From Spirochaetales bacterium (GTDB lineage Bacteria > Spirochaetota > Spirochaetia > UBA9216): DNA of 64,000 nucleotides. Numbering within the stretch: the first letter of the stretch is position 1; each line of letters starts with the position of its first letter. The notes beneath the pieces are model-generated. The model was not told where the DNA came from, did no database searches, and was given only the letters and a program-made list of their open reading frames with translations. Positions 7,477 through 16,579 of this stretch are shown piece by piece. Location of the stretch: NCBI GenBank assembly GCA_016839055.1, contig JAEKNX010000010.1:1-64000 (forward strand), given 5' to 3'. A program made the position numbers and the translations under genes.

Positions 7477-9000
7477 ATGGTGACTGAATTCAGTCTTGAA
7501 ATGAAAGGCATAACAAAGCAGTTTCCTGGAGTTCTGGCCCTCGATAATGCAAACTTCAACCTGAGGCAGGGTGAGGTGCATGCGCTTCTTGGAATAAACG
7601 GCGCCGGAAAATCAACCCTGATAAAGGTTCTCTCTGGTGTTTATCAGAAGGATGGCGGGGAAATAATAATAAACGGGGAAAATGTCAACATTGACAGTCC
7701 TGCAAGTTCAAAAACCATGGGCATCGCTACGGTTTATCAGGATCCGCAGATGATTCCCTCATTCACAGGCTATGAGAACATCTTTCTTGGAAGTGAATCT
7801 GAAGGAAAGGGACTTTTTCCGGTGATACATCGGAAGAGACTCAGGCTTAAAGCGGAAGCGCTGCTGGATAAATTTCCTGTAGATATCAATCTGTCTATGC
7901 CGGTCAACCGGCTTGAAGCCGTCGAGAAAGAGAGCATTGCAATCCTGAGGGCCCTGTCACAGGAAAAGATGGACATCCTTATTCTTGATGAGCCGACTTC
8001 AATTCTGACCAGGAAGGAGATAGCGGTCCTTTTTGACAGAATTCAGCTTCTCAAGGAAAGAGGAATTTCTATTATCTATATCACTCATAGACTCGATGAA
8101 GTCTTTGAAGTAGCCGACAGGTTTACGGTCTATCGAAACGGCTGTCATGTCGGTACTTATAATACCAATGATGGGGGAATGGATCATGCAAAGATTGCCG
8201 AACTGATGCTCGGCGACAAGCTCGAAAAGATCTATCCGGATAAATCTACAGCTATAGGAGAGCCTGTCCTTGATGCTGATAATATCAGACTCACCGGAGC
8301 CTTCAGTGATATAAGTTTTACTGCCCGGAAGGGTGAGGTTCTCGGAGTCTTCGGCCTTGTTGGTTCGGGAATAGATGAGCTTTCAAAATCCCTGTTTGGA
8401 ATCATGCCGCTTTCCGCGGGACAGCTTTTGAAGCATGGAAAAGAAATCAAACTGAAAACTGCCGTAGACGGCTTGAAAAACGGCATTTTTCTTGTACCCG
8501 GAGACCGGAGGCAGGAAGGTCAGATAGGTAATGAATCTGTTAGTTTTAACATAACCTTGTCCAATCTAAAGAAAATTTCACGGGCAGGCCTTGTTGACCG
8601 CCGGGCGGAAAACCGGGACTCCTATGAGCTGATTGACAAGCTCGAATTGAGGCCTCGTGACAGCCGTAAGCTCGTGTCGCTTTTAAGCGGCGGAAACCAG
8701 CAGAAAGTCGTTATCTCGAAGGGCCTCTATACCGATTCGGAGGTCTATATTTTCTGTGAGCCGACGGTCGGGGTCGATGTTGGGGCGAAGACCGGAATAT
8801 ACCGGGTTATCCGTGAACTCTCGAAAGATAAGGGCGTTATTGTAATAGGTTCCGACTGTGAAGAGATTTATGGAATATGCGACAGGGCTGTTGTTCTATA
8901 CAAGGGGAAGATGGTTATGAATAAACCCGTCCGGGAAATCAGGCTTGATCAGATGCTTCTATACGGTTTGACGGGAGGAAATAATGATAAAGAGAATTAA
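7477..9000 (+). CDS. Sugar ABC transporter ATPase, two nucleotide-binding domains
   Basis: This is an RbsA/MglA-type ATPase of about 507 residues with two fused ABC domains, usual for sugar importers of this class. The first domain has Walker A GINGAGKST, Walker B ILILDEPTS and the H-loop YITHR. The second has a degenerate P-loop (GLVGSGIDEL), the signature LSGGNQQKVVISKGL and a CEPTVGVD segment, as is typical. The start at 7477 fits AAGGAG at 7467-7472. A longer frame from 7417 would begin inside the terminator hairpin and adds an unlikely N-terminus. The gene overlaps the next permease by 17 bases. Confidence 0.92.
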   Translation: MVTEFSLEMKGITKQFPGVLALDNANFNLRQGEVHALLGINGAGKSTLIKVLSGVYQKDGGEIIINGENVNIDSPASSKTMGIATVYQDPQMIPSFTGYENIFLGSESEGKGLFPVIHRKRLRLKAEALLDKFPVDINLSMPVNRLEAVEKESIAILRALSQEKMDILILDEPTSILTRKEIAVLFDRIQLLKERGISIIYITHRLDEVFEVADRFTVYRNGCHVGTYNTNDGGMDHAKIAELMLGDKLEKIYPDKSTAIGEPVLDADNIRLTGAFSDISFTARKGEVLGVFGLVGSGIDELSKSLFGIMPLSAGQLLKHGKEIKLKTAVDGLKNGIFLVPGDRRQEGQIGNESVSFNITLSNLKKISRAGLVDRRAENRDSYELIDKLELRPRDSRKLVSLLSGGNQQKVVISKGLYTDSEVYIFCEPTVGVDVGAKTGIYRVIRELSKDKGVIVIGSDCEEIYGICDRAVVLYKGKMVMNKPVREIRLDQMLLYGLTGGNNDKEN

Positions 9001-9958
9001 GGAGAACTTCTCCCTTATAGCCTTTGCCGGACTCATAATAATAGTCCTGGTAGTTTTTAGTTCGGCAAGTGAGCAGTTTATGACTCTGGGCAACATGCTC
9101 AAAGCCTTTAAGCATCTTTCAATCACCGCAATATCTGCCCTTGGGCTGACCTTTGTCGTTGCGATCGGACATAATGATATGTCCTTTCATTATTTCAGCT
9201 GTTTTGCCGCAATGACAATGAGCTGGCTCATCGGGCTTGGATTTCCGCCTGTTCCGTCAATACTGATAGGATTGCTTCCCGCTGTATTTTTCGGCTGGAT
9301 TAATGGAGTTGCCATCGGAACCTTCAAGCTTCCCGACATGATTGTTACAATCGGGCTTGGTTCGGCCGTATATGGTCTTGCGTACATCTACAGCGGCGGT
9401 TCATACATCTATAAAAATTTTCTTCAAAGCGGAATTCTAGAACTTAACAATGGGAAACTCGGTAGTCTTCCTGTTCCCGTTGTTTTTTTGATTCTTCTCT
9501 ACGGAGTTAGCTGGATTGTGCTTCACCATTCGGTTCACGGAAGACGTTTCTATGCGATAGGGAGCAATAAGACCGCGGCTCTGTTTTCGGCCATCCCGGT
9601 GAGGAAGTATATCATAGCCGCCTTTATTATCTGCGCCCTACTCAGCTCGTTTACGAATATGATCCAGATAGCCGCCCAGGGAAAGGGATATCTCAAGGGC
9701 GGCCTGATGCTGCTGATGCCGTCCTGGGCCGCTGTTTTTATCGGGATCTCGATTTTCAAGAAACCTACCGTCTATGGTACCTTCCTAGGCGCCTTTCTGA
9801 TATCCATTATGCAGAACGGTTTTACTATGCTGTCTGTTCCTTTTTACTTCATGGATTTTGTCATCGGAATCGTTCTAATCCTGTCCATTATTATTTCCGG
9901 ATTAGATGTAACAAGGATAAAGCCTAAAAGTTTATTGAAAAAAAGGAGTAAGGTATAA
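8984..9958 (+). CDS. Sugar ABC transporter permease 1 (RbsC family)
   Basis: This 324-residue inner-membrane permease of the BPD_transp_2 family has about eight to ten hydrophobic segments and the family core GLTFVVAIGHNDMSFH and VTIGLGSAVYGLAYIYSGG. Residues near RRFYAIGSNKTAALFSAIPV match the cytoplasmic loop that contacts the ATPase in RbsC-like permeases. It starts within the ATPase gene behind GGAGG and ends in an overlap of one base with the next permease. It should form a heterodimeric channel with that second permease. Confidence 0.9.
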   Translation: MIKRIKENFSLIAFAGLIIIVLVVFSSASEQFMTLGNMLKAFKHLSITAISALGLTFVVAIGHNDMSFHYFSCFAAMTMSWLIGLGFPPVPSILIGLLPAVFFGWINGVAIGTFKLPDMIVTIGLGSAVYGLAYIYSGGSYIYKNFLQSGILELNNGKLGSLPVPVVFLILLYGVSWIVLHHSVHGRRFYAIGSNKTAALFSAIPVRKYIIAAFIICALLSSFTNMIQIAAQGKGYLKGGLMLLMPSWAAVFIGISIFKKPTVYGTFLGAFLISIMQNGFTMLSVPFYFMDFVIGIVLILSIIISGLDVTRIKPKSLLKKRSKV

Positions 9959-10923
9959 TGCAGGGCTCAGTAAAAAATAAGCTTGAAATCATCTTTAGAC
10001 CGAATACTATCCTCCTGTGGATCCTATTGCTGCTGGTTTTGTTTTTCTCCTCCAGATCGGTGGCCTTCAGATCAGTTGATAACCTGATGGAGGTCCTGCG
10101 TTCCTGCGGAATCATCGCTCTGATGGTTCTGGGAGTAACCTGGATTGTCGCAAGCGGTGAAACCGATATTAGTTTTCCGGAAATTGCGGGTTATGCCAGC
10201 ATGATGACTGCTCTTATGGTCAAAAATGGTCTTACGTGGGGCCTTGCCGCCGGAATAGCAATTTCTACCGGAGTTCTCTATGGGTTCCTGAGCGGCACGC
10301 TGATAACCCGCTTTCGTTTTCCGGCCCTCATTGCCACAATAGCGGTTGGAAGCCTTGCAAAGTCCATAGCCAACATGATCAACAAGGGGCAACCGCTTTA
10401 CCTTATGAACATCGACCCGTCAATTCAATTTATTGTATACGGTAAGGTCTTTGGAATTCCTGTCCTGTTTTTAGTGGTCGTCATAATTTATCTGATTGCC
10501 GCCTGGATTCAGGACCATACAACAACTGGGCAGCATCTTTATGCTCTTGGAGAAAACAGAACGGCAGCCCTTGAGGCTGGTATTAAAGAAAAGAGGATAA
10601 TAATCAGTTTTTTTGCCTTGTCCGCTCTTCTCGCTTCGGTTAGCGGGGTTCTCCTGGCGGCGTCCTTCAGTTCGGGACAGCCCAGGATAGGAGGTTCGTT
10701 TTTCATCGACGGGCTGACGACAGTTTTTCTAGGTGCCATGATAATCAAGGCCGGAAAGCCTAATGTAATCGGAACGCTGATAGGGGCCGTAATTATATCG
10801 GTCTTAAGTAACGGAATAACGATGATGGGAGTTCCATATTATATCGGTTCTATTATAAAGGGACTTTTAATGATTACCGGTGTTGCGGTTATTGTTCTTT
10901 CGCGAAAAGGCATAATCAAGTAA
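9958..10923 (+). CDS. Sugar ABC transporter permease 2 (RbsC family)
   Basis: This 321-residue BPD_transp_2 permease is related to permease 1. It contains LGVTWIVASGETDISF, the ATIAVGSLAKSIANM segment and the ATPase-contact loop QHLYALGENRTAALEAGI. Start and upstream stop overlap in TAATG, which indicates translational coupling. It ends one base before a strong bidirectional terminator. Two distinct permeases with one double ATPase is the arrangement of transporters such as LsrACDB or RhaPQST. This resemblance does not fix the substrate. Confidence 0.9.
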   Translation: MQGSVKNKLEIIFRPNTILLWILLLLVLFFSSRSVAFRSVDNLMEVLRSCGIIALMVLGVTWIVASGETDISFPEIAGYASMMTALMVKNGLTWGLAAGIAISTGVLYGFLSGTLITRFRFPALIATIAVGSLAKSIANMINKGQPLYLMNIDPSIQFIVYGKVFGIPVLFLVVVIIYLIAAWIQDHTTTGQHLYALGENRTAALEAGIKEKRIIISFFALSALLASVSGVLLAASFSSGQPRIGGSFFIDGLTTVFLGAMIIKAGKPNVIGTLIGAVIISVLSNGITMMGVPYYIGSIIKGLLMITGVAVIVLSRKGIIK

Positions 10924-10953
10924 AAAATCTGCCCCTGGCCAGGGGCAGATTTT
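10924..10953. terminator. Bidirectional intrinsic terminator
   Basis: A perfect 30-base palindrome has a GC-rich core (10931-10946) flanked by A-runs and T-runs on both sides. It separates the convergent permease and isomerase genes and should work in both directions. Confidence 0.9.
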
Positions 10954-10959
10954 ATAGAA

Positions 10960-11784
10960 TTAGATTGTTTTTATGAATAACAGGGAGTCGGTAACTGCTT
11001 CTTCCGCGTTGAGATCGTTCTCATATTCTATGGAAATAAAACCATCATAACCATAATTTTTGAGTTTTTTCATAACCTTCGGAAGTCCCGCGTCACCTTT
11101 TCCGGCTGCAATACCTGTCATTCTGACGCCCTTTCTGCTTGTCTGAATTCTCCATGCCTCCGATGAGTACTCTTGAAAGGCCCCGGATTTTTCAGTAATG
11201 AAATCCTTAAGATGGATATAGGATATGTATGGAAGCAGTATATCTACAGCAACCTCCGGGGATTCGTCAGCAAGAAGTGAATTTGCGGTATCGAAGTTTA
11301 TCCGGAGACATGGAGAGTTAATTGCCTCAATAATTGATGCGGCATCGCCTGTTTTTCCCGCAAATGGGCCGATATTTTCAAGAATCAGAGTGATATTCCT
11401 TTTTTCCGCCTCAGCGACGGCAGCCGATAGTTTTTTTATAAGTATCAACCTGTCCCTCTCTGAGCCTGTTTTGTCTCCGGTCAGTACTCTGACAAAGGGT
11501 GCGCCTAGTGTGGCTGCCGTATCAAGATCTTTTTTAAATTCTGCTTTTGTATATGCTGATTCGTCTGTGAAATCTGACAGGATTGTATAGCAGGATAATT
11601 GCAGGCCAAGTCTGTTGAGTTCAGTCTTGATCTCCTGCTGATTATTCTCTCTGTTCATATAGTAGCTCAGAAGTTCTACATAATTCAGATTCTGCTCTGC
11701 CGCCCAGTGAAGAAAGTTTTTTTGTTTCCAGTTATTCCTGTTAATCACAGCCTCAAGGCTCCACATACTAACCGATGGATGCAT
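10960..11784 (-). CDS. Sugar isomerase/epimerase-like TIM barrel
   Basis: This 274-residue member of the xylose-isomerase-like TIM-barrel (AP_endonuc_2) family is of the type that includes ketose 3-epimerases and inosose enzymes. The four metal/catalytic residues of the family are visible: Glu in LILENIG, Asp in INFDTAN, His in YIHLKD and Glu in SIEYEND. It is cytoplasmic, has no signal peptide and is transcribed towards the ABC operon from its own promoter. That promoter carries the same operator core as the operon, so the enzyme probably acts on the imported sugar before phosphorylation or cleavage. The exact reaction is unknown. Confidence 0.85.
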   Translation of the reverse strand: MHPSVSMWSLEAVINRNNWKQKNFLHWAAEQNLNYVELLSYYMNRENNQQEIKTELNRLGLQLSCYTILSDFTDESAYTKAEFKKDLDTAATLGAPFVRVLTGDKTGSERDRLILIKKLSAAVAEAEKRNITLILENIGPFAGKTGDAASIIEAINSPCLRINFDTANSLLADESPEVAVDILLPYISYIHLKDFITEKSGAFQEYSSEAWRIQTSRKGVRMTGIAAGKGDAGLPKVMKKLKNYGYDGFISIEYENDLNAEEAVTDSLLFIKTI

Positions 11785-11804
11785 TCTTTTTTCCTTTTAA
11801 AGAT

Positions 11805-11849
11805 AGTAACATAGTTATGTATAATAAAATGAAAAATTGCTTTTGTCAA
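11805..11849 (-). promoter_or_regulatory. Promoter and operator of isomerase gene
   Basis: On the minus strand TTGACA (11844-11849), a 17-base spacer and TATTAT (11821-11826) form a near-consensus promoter. Immediately downstream lies the core that reads AACATAGTTATG on the plus strand (11808-11819). It matches the operator of the sugar operon in 11 of 12 positions and in its place relative to the -10 box. Confidence 0.75.
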
Positions 11850-12032
11850 AGTTTTAGGAAATACTATATTTTTATAGAAATTGAATTCTTTATAGCTATG
11901 CTTCTTAATTATTGATAATTTAATGATCGGTATTTATCAACAGCCTGAAAAGCCATCGGATGGGAGAACTTCATATTGTCAACGGAACGTCAATAATTCA
12001 AATAACTAAGCTAGCTGAATTCTGTCGTCTCT

Positions 12033-13499
12033 CTATTTTTTCAGTTCACCAAGCAGCTCTTCAAGATTGACCGTTGCATAGGTAGAGGAATAATCCGAAA
12101 CGGCATAAGGGATAATCAAGTCCTGATTATGTATCATGGAACCGCAGGAATACACCACATTGGGGACATATCCTTCCCTCTCTGTTTCATTAGGTGCTAA
12201 AAGAGGCGAATTAAGCCGGCCTATCTCAATTTCTGGATTTTTAAGATCCATCAGAATTGCGCCCAGAACATATTCCCTCATTGGTCCCACAGCGTGAGTT
12301 ATTATAAGCCAGCCATCTTTCGTTTCCAATGGAGAACCGCAGTTACCCACCTGGATGAATTCCCAGGGGTATTTGGGGGTCTGAATCAGCTGAGCCTCAT
12401 TCCAGAGATTAATATTGTCAGAATATGATATATAATTATTTAATCCATCCATACGGCAGAGCATTGCATATTTTCCATTAATTTTTCTGGGGAATAATGC
12501 CATGCCTTTATTCCTGGAAATTGGACCATGGAGGGGGAGAACGTTAAAATGGTAGAAATCTTTTGTTTCAATAAGTTTGGGCATGATGGATATCCCGTCA
12601 TATGCTGTATATGTCCCATAATAGATAACTTCCCCATTGTCATCGACAAACCTTACAAAACGGGCATCCTCTATGCCCCGCTGTTCCATCGAGGAAATTG
12701 GGAAAATAACCCTTTCACAAATAGCTGAATCCATGGAAAAATCAATTTCATAATGAGATGACGCCAGCCACATAATCTGATTTAACGCCAGTTCATTTTC
12801 TATAAGGTTACTGGACTGTTTAATAGCATCTTTAACACAACGCTCCAATTCTCCATAGGTAAAGGTGTCACCAATATCTTTGAGTACCTCATCAGGGGAT
12901 ACATGGCTCCGGAACTCCTGAATTTCATTTAAGGTTTCAAGGAATGTTTTTTTATTATAAATAAATCTTTTTATCCGCTCAGCTTCAGCAAGCATTTTAC
13001 CAACCGGCTCCATTACGAAATCACTGTTTTTATCCAGAATACCGGAACGAAAAACTATTGAAGAAAGGTGTCCTTCCCCTGTAGCCCGAAAACTAAGGTT
13101 CACTCTTTTTTCACCCGGCATTATCCCTGTCTGATCAGGAGATTCTACAATAGAAGGATTAAAAAAAGCCGCTGCTTCAATGGAATATTCCATTGTAAAA
13201 TATGAACCAATCAAGGCTTTTTGGGAGATATTAAGGCTTTCAATATCAATCCCCATCTCCTCCATTAATTCTTTCAGGCAAATAAAATGTTTCGTGAAAA
13301 TATTGGAGATACTTCTATGTCTTCTGGCATAGCGCCTGAGAACCTGGTTCAGTTTTGTCTTAATTTCATCTTCACTCATCTGCAAAACCTGTTTGATGAT
13401 TGTTCTGCTTCTCTTGTCACCGGTATACATGAATCTGGCGATAACTCTTGATGAGTCAGGGCTAAACTGAACATCTTTTCTAATTACGTTAACCTGCAT
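12033..13499 (-). CDS. GH130-family mannoside phosphorylase/hydrolase-like protein
   Basis: This 488-residue protein has an N-terminal domain (about 1-190) and a five-bladed propeller typical of the DUF377/GH130 family. That family acts on beta-mannosides, mostly by phosphorolysis. Family features in the second half are ARFVRFVDDNGEVIYYGTYTAYDG, GNCGSPLETKDGWLIITHAVG and YVPNVVYSCGSMIHNQDLIIPYAVSD. The length with its extra N-terminal domain fits the longer GH130 members. There is no signal peptide, so it acts in the cytoplasm. An AAAGGGGG ribosome site precedes the ATG. It lies divergent to the deacetylase, glycosyltransferase and glycosidase genes and probably serves the same glycan. Confidence 0.85.
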   Translation of the reverse strand: MQVNVIRKDVQFSPDSSRVIARFMYTGDKRSRTIIKQVLQMSEDEIKTKLNQVLRRYARRHRSISNIFTKHFICLKELMEEMGIDIESLNISQKALIGSYFTMEYSIEAAAFFNPSIVESPDQTGIMPGEKRVNLSFRATGEGHLSSIVFRSGILDKNSDFVMEPVGKMLAEAERIKRFIYNKKTFLETLNEIQEFRSHVSPDEVLKDIGDTFTYGELERCVKDAIKQSSNLIENELALNQIMWLASSHYEIDFSMDSAICERVIFPISSMEQRGIEDARFVRFVDDNGEVIYYGTYTAYDGISIMPKLIETKDFYHFNVLPLHGPISRNKGMALFPRKINGKYAMLCRMDGLNNYISYSDNINLWNEAQLIQTPKYPWEFIQVGNCGSPLETKDGWLIITHAVGPMREYVLGAILMDLKNPEIEIGRLNSPLLAPNETEREGYVPNVVYSCGSMIHNQDLIIPYAVSDYSSTYATVNLEELLGELKK

Positions 13500-13594
13500 A
13501 AAGACCCCCTTTTTATATTTCCCTGTAACTATTCTAACCCCATTATCCGTTTTTTATATAATTAATCAGTTTTATTTTCAGAGGAATTCGGTGG

Positions 13595-13600
13595 TATAAT
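13595..13600 (+). promoter_or_regulatory. Extended -10 promoter of glycan operon
   Basis: TGGTATAAT gives an extended -10 element with consensus TATAAT at 13595-13600. The -35 region (TTATTT, 17 bases upstream) is poor. The leader to the ATG at 13619 is about 12 bases and includes AGAGGA. Confidence 0.55.
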
Positions 13601-13618
13601 ATTATCAAGAGGAATACG

Positions 13619-14266
13619 ATGTATGCCACTGACAAGGAAATCGGGCAAATTGCCGTCATTGTAGCTCATCCTGATGATGAAACACTCTGGGCAGGCGGCA
13701 CTCTTCTCTCCAGCTCATTCGAGAATTGTTTTATACTGAGTTTATGCCGGAGGGAAGATCCCGACAGGGCAGCCCGTTTTTACAGAGTATTGACGGAACT
13801 CGGGGCAAGCGGAACTATGGCTGATCTTGATGATGGTCCTCAGCAGGTTTTCTTGCCTGAATCTCTAATTGCAAATACCATCATTGATAACCTGCCGATC
13901 CGAATGTATGACAGAATTTACACACATAGTCCTCTCGGAGAATATACCAGACATAAGAGACACGAAGAAACAGGACGAGCTGTACTTATGCTCTGGCTAG
14001 CTGGATTACTACAGACTAAGGAAATCCTGCTGTTCGCCTATGACGACGGCGGGCATGCTCATCTGCCCAAACCCATAAAAAACGCCAATATTAAAGTAAA
14101 CCTCCCCGAAGAAATATGGGAGGAAAAATATCATTTAATTACAGATATATATAATTTTAATAAAGACAGTTTTGAGGCTAAAACCACGCCGGCAACAGAG
14201 GCGTTCTGGCAGGTTAAAACCCATGATGAAGCAAGGCAATGGCTTAAAAGGAAAAGGAGTGAGTGA
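13619..14266 (+). CDS. PIG-L/LmbE-type zinc deacetylase
   Basis: This 215-residue protein belongs to the PIG-L (LmbE) family of zinc-dependent N-acetylglucosamine or related deacetylases. The zinc motif AHPDDETLWAGG is near residue 17, and the third ligand is in the TRHKRHEETGRAV segment. There is no signal peptide, so it acts in the cytoplasm. It is first in a three-gene operon and overlaps the glycosyltransferase gene by 4 bases. Its substrate is probably an N-acetyl-sugar moiety of the compound handled by its neighbours. Confidence 0.88.
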   Translation: MYATDKEIGQIAVIVAHPDDETLWAGGTLLSSSFENCFILSLCRREDPDRAARFYRVLTELGASGTMADLDDGPQQVFLPESLIANTIIDNLPIRMYDRIYTHSPLGEYTRHKRHEETGRAVLMLWLAGLLQTKEILLFAYDDGGHAHLPKPIKNANIKVNLPEEIWEEKYHLITDIYNFNKDSFEAKTTPATEAFWQVKTHDEARQWLKRKRSE

Positions 14267-15408
14267 TGAAAGTTCTTGTTCTTTATGATTATCCCCCGTC
14301 ACCCGGAGGACTGGCGACTCAGGGAGATATGCTTTATAAAGGTCTGTGCGAAATGGGTGTTGATGCTCACGCAGCTCATTTTAACTCTGATCAGGAAAAG
14401 GAATGGTACTACAAATGGTTTAAGCCGGATGTCGTCATTGGCGTGGGTTACTGGGGTCACACTCCCGAAATAGTTCTTCATCCTCGGAGTTTCGGCATGA
14501 ACGCCGTTCCCTGGCTTGTAGCAGACGGCTATATTGCCAACTACCAGGAGGTTTTGAACAAGCTGCCGCTGATTCTTGTTACTTCGACATGGGTAAAAGA
14601 AATGTATGTCCGTGATGGTATCCACGCTGATAATATTGAAGTGCTTCCTGTAGGCTGTGATACAAAATCATTTATTCCGCGCGATCATAAAGATCCAAAA
14701 ATAATTGCTGTACGGGAGGCTCTGGGAGTTAATCCTGAAGAGCTGATGATACTGACTATTGGAGGAGATGCAGCCTCAAAAGGAGGACAGGAAGTAATGC
14801 ATGCTCTGTCACAGATTAATGATGAGGTACCTGACTGGAGATATGTCTGCAAAGTATGGCCTCAGGAGAGAACAACCACGCAGAACTCGGCAGATCTGAA
14901 TTTAGCGGCTCAACTCGGAATCGATAAAAAAGTTAACTTTCAAACCAATAGAATCTCTCGTAATTTCGTCCCCTATCTAATAGGCGCCTGTGATATCTAT
15001 GCCGCCCCCTCCCGCCTCGAAGGCTTCGGCATGCCGCAGGTTGAAGCCTGCTCCTGTGAAAAGCCCGTATTGAGTATAAAGGCGATGGGCCCTCTCGATA
15101 CGATGATTCATGGAAAAACAGCTCTTCTTGCAGGTGTTGCCAAGGAAATAATTCTTTGTGAAACAATACTGGGGGCCGAATCCGGATTCACTGAAGGAAA
15201 AAGAATTGTTTTTGACAAACCAAGAATAGTAGATTACCGGGCAAGCATCCCCGATATAGCAGAGTATTTGAAAATGCTTATGAATGATAAATCACTCAGA
15301 GAAAAACTTGGTAAAGCAGCGAGACTGCGGGTTGTAGAAAATTATGACTACCATGTTGTCGCTGAAAAATTTGTTAATATAGTCAGGAGGAAATTACAAA
15401 TTAATTAA
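14263..15408 (+). CDS. GT4-type glycosyltransferase
   Basis: This 381-residue GT-B glycosyltransferase has the GT4 donor-binding pattern PSRLEGFGMPQVEACSCEKPVLS, with the E-x7-E-like arrangement, at about residues 247-269. The N-terminal half begins with VLVLYDYPPSPGGLATQGD, the glycine-rich acceptor-side loop usual in this family. No membrane segment is seen. The start overlaps the deacetylase stop (ATGA), so translation is coupled. A deacetylase followed by a GT4 enzyme recalls mycothiol- or bacillithiol-like and glycolipid pathways, but nothing here proves that. Confidence 0.9.
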   Translation: MMKVLVLYDYPPSPGGLATQGDMLYKGLCEMGVDAHAAHFNSDQEKEWYYKWFKPDVVIGVGYWGHTPEIVLHPRSFGMNAVPWLVADGYIANYQEVLNKLPLILVTSTWVKEMYVRDGIHADNIEVLPVGCDTKSFIPRDHKDPKIIAVREALGVNPEELMILTIGGDAASKGGQEVMHALSQINDEVPDWRYVCKVWPQERTTTQNSADLNLAAQLGIDKKVNFQTNRISRNFVPYLIGACDIYAAPSRLEGFGMPQVEACSCEKPVLSIKAMGPLDTMIHGKTALLAGVAKEIILCETILGAESGFTEGKRIVFDKPRIVDYRASIPDIAEYLKMLMNDKSLREKLGKAARLRVVENYDYHVVAEKFVNIVRRKLQIN

Positions 15409-15409
15409 T

Positions 15410-16579
15410 ATGAATAAAAACGACTGGAAACAAATTGATGATGCGGAAAAAGCCGCGCTGGAAGTATTGAAGCACAATGCAATTGGTCCATTCCTTGGTC
15501 TACCCCGTACTGCCGGATGGGGATATCCCGAGCCATATACTAGAGACCTGCTTATAGCCCTGCCCGGTATGCTGTTGACCGGTGATAAAGACCTTGTAAA
15601 TCAGATGAGAAGAGTTCTGATGACTCTATCAGAGAACCAATCAGAACATGGTCACATTCCATCACTCGTTCATGATCCTGAGGATCGAGGTGCCAGTGAT
15701 ACAACGCCGCTATTTCTTGTCGGCTTATCCATATTCAGAATTTTTACTGGAGAGAAAGAATTTCTTAAAGATGCTGCGAATAAAGCGTTAAGTTGGATGA
15801 GCCATCAAAGTCCTACTGACGGGGTACTTATAGCCCAGCAGCCGACGACAGACTGGAGAGATGAGCAATGGGTTACCGGTTATGGTATCTATGTAAACAC
15901 ACTGGTCTACTCTTATCTTCGTTTTTTTGGTCTTGATGATAAGGCTGAAGAATTCCGGAATTTCATGGATTATTTTAAAATATGCGGCGGAGAGATTCAT
16001 GCGCATGTTCACAACGTCCTTGCGGCGGAAAATAAACCCTATTATGTATTCTGGTCTTTCAAGGTTTACAGCAGTGAACGGTTTGATCTGCTCGGTAACA
16101 GTCTTGCAATACTTTCAGGGCTGGCCCCCCTGAAAAGAGCCAGGGAAATTATATCGTGGATCAATATAGAATGTGAAAATCTGAAGAAGAGGGGAGACCT
16201 GGCCGTTGATCTGCCGCCAAACTTCTTTCCCTATATAAGGAAGGAGGATCCGGACTGGCTCGGTAGATATGAAGAATACAACATGCCCGGCGAGTACCAC
16301 AATGGCGGCATATGGCCCTTTATTATCGGGTTCTATATTGCAGCCCTGGTAGCGGCCGAAGAATATCAGCTCGCGGAAAAGAAACTTCTTGTTATGACTG
16401 ATCTTATAAAAAAATCCAGTGATAATTCACTGTCCTTTGGTTTTAATGAGTGGATAAAAGCCCAGAATGGTGAAGTCAGAGGTCAGGACTGGCAAACATG
16501 GTCAGCGGCCATGTATATTTATGCCGCGCATTGCGTCAGAGACAGAAACACACCATTCTTCGACAAAATCCGGAATTAA
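15410..16579 (+). CDS. GH100-like six-hairpin glycosidase
   Basis: This 389-residue alpha/alpha-barrel glycosidase-like protein resembles neutral/alkaline invertases (GH100) and related debranching-type enzymes. Markers are PYTRDLLIALPG with a candidate acid residue D46, DWRDEQWVTGYG (148-159), GEYHNGGIWPFIIGFYIAALV (294-314, read in two parts), FNEWI with a candidate E347, and GQDWQTWSAAMYIYA near the end. There is no signal peptide. It starts 2 bases after the glycosyltransferase gene. The substrate may be a glucoside, sucrose-like sugar or mannosyl compound; family membership alone does not decide. Confidence 0.75.
   Translation: MNKNDWKQIDDAEKAALEVLKHNAIGPFLGLPRTAGWGYPEPYTRDLLIALPGMLLTGDKDLVNQMRRVLMTLSENQSEHGHIPSLVHDPEDRGASDTTPLFLVGLSIFRIFTGEKEFLKDAANKALSWMSHQSPTDGVLIAQQPTTDWRDEQWVTGYGIYVNTLVYSYLRFFGLDDKAEEFRNFMDYFKICGGEIHAHVHNVLAAENKPYYVFWSFKVYSSERFDLLGNSLAILSGLAPLKRAREIISWINIECENLKKRGDLAVDLPPNFFPYIRKEDPDWLGRYEEYNMPGEYHNGGIWPFIIGFYIAALVAAEEYQLAEKKLLVMTDLIKKSSDNSLSFGFNEWIKAQNGEVRGQDWQTWSAAMYIYAAHCVRDRNTPFFDKIRN

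Noticed and set aside
4345-10923. AI-2 (Lsr) uptake system
   Set aside because: The ABC layout and the aldolase recall lsrACDBF, but the regulator is GntR-type, the aldolase is DeoC-type and no LsrG or LsrK-like protein is present.
13619-15408. Bacillithiol or mycothiol biosynthesis genes
   Set aside because: A deacetylase plus GT4 pair fits superficially, but no cysteine ligase gene is nearby and the neighbours are glycosidases.
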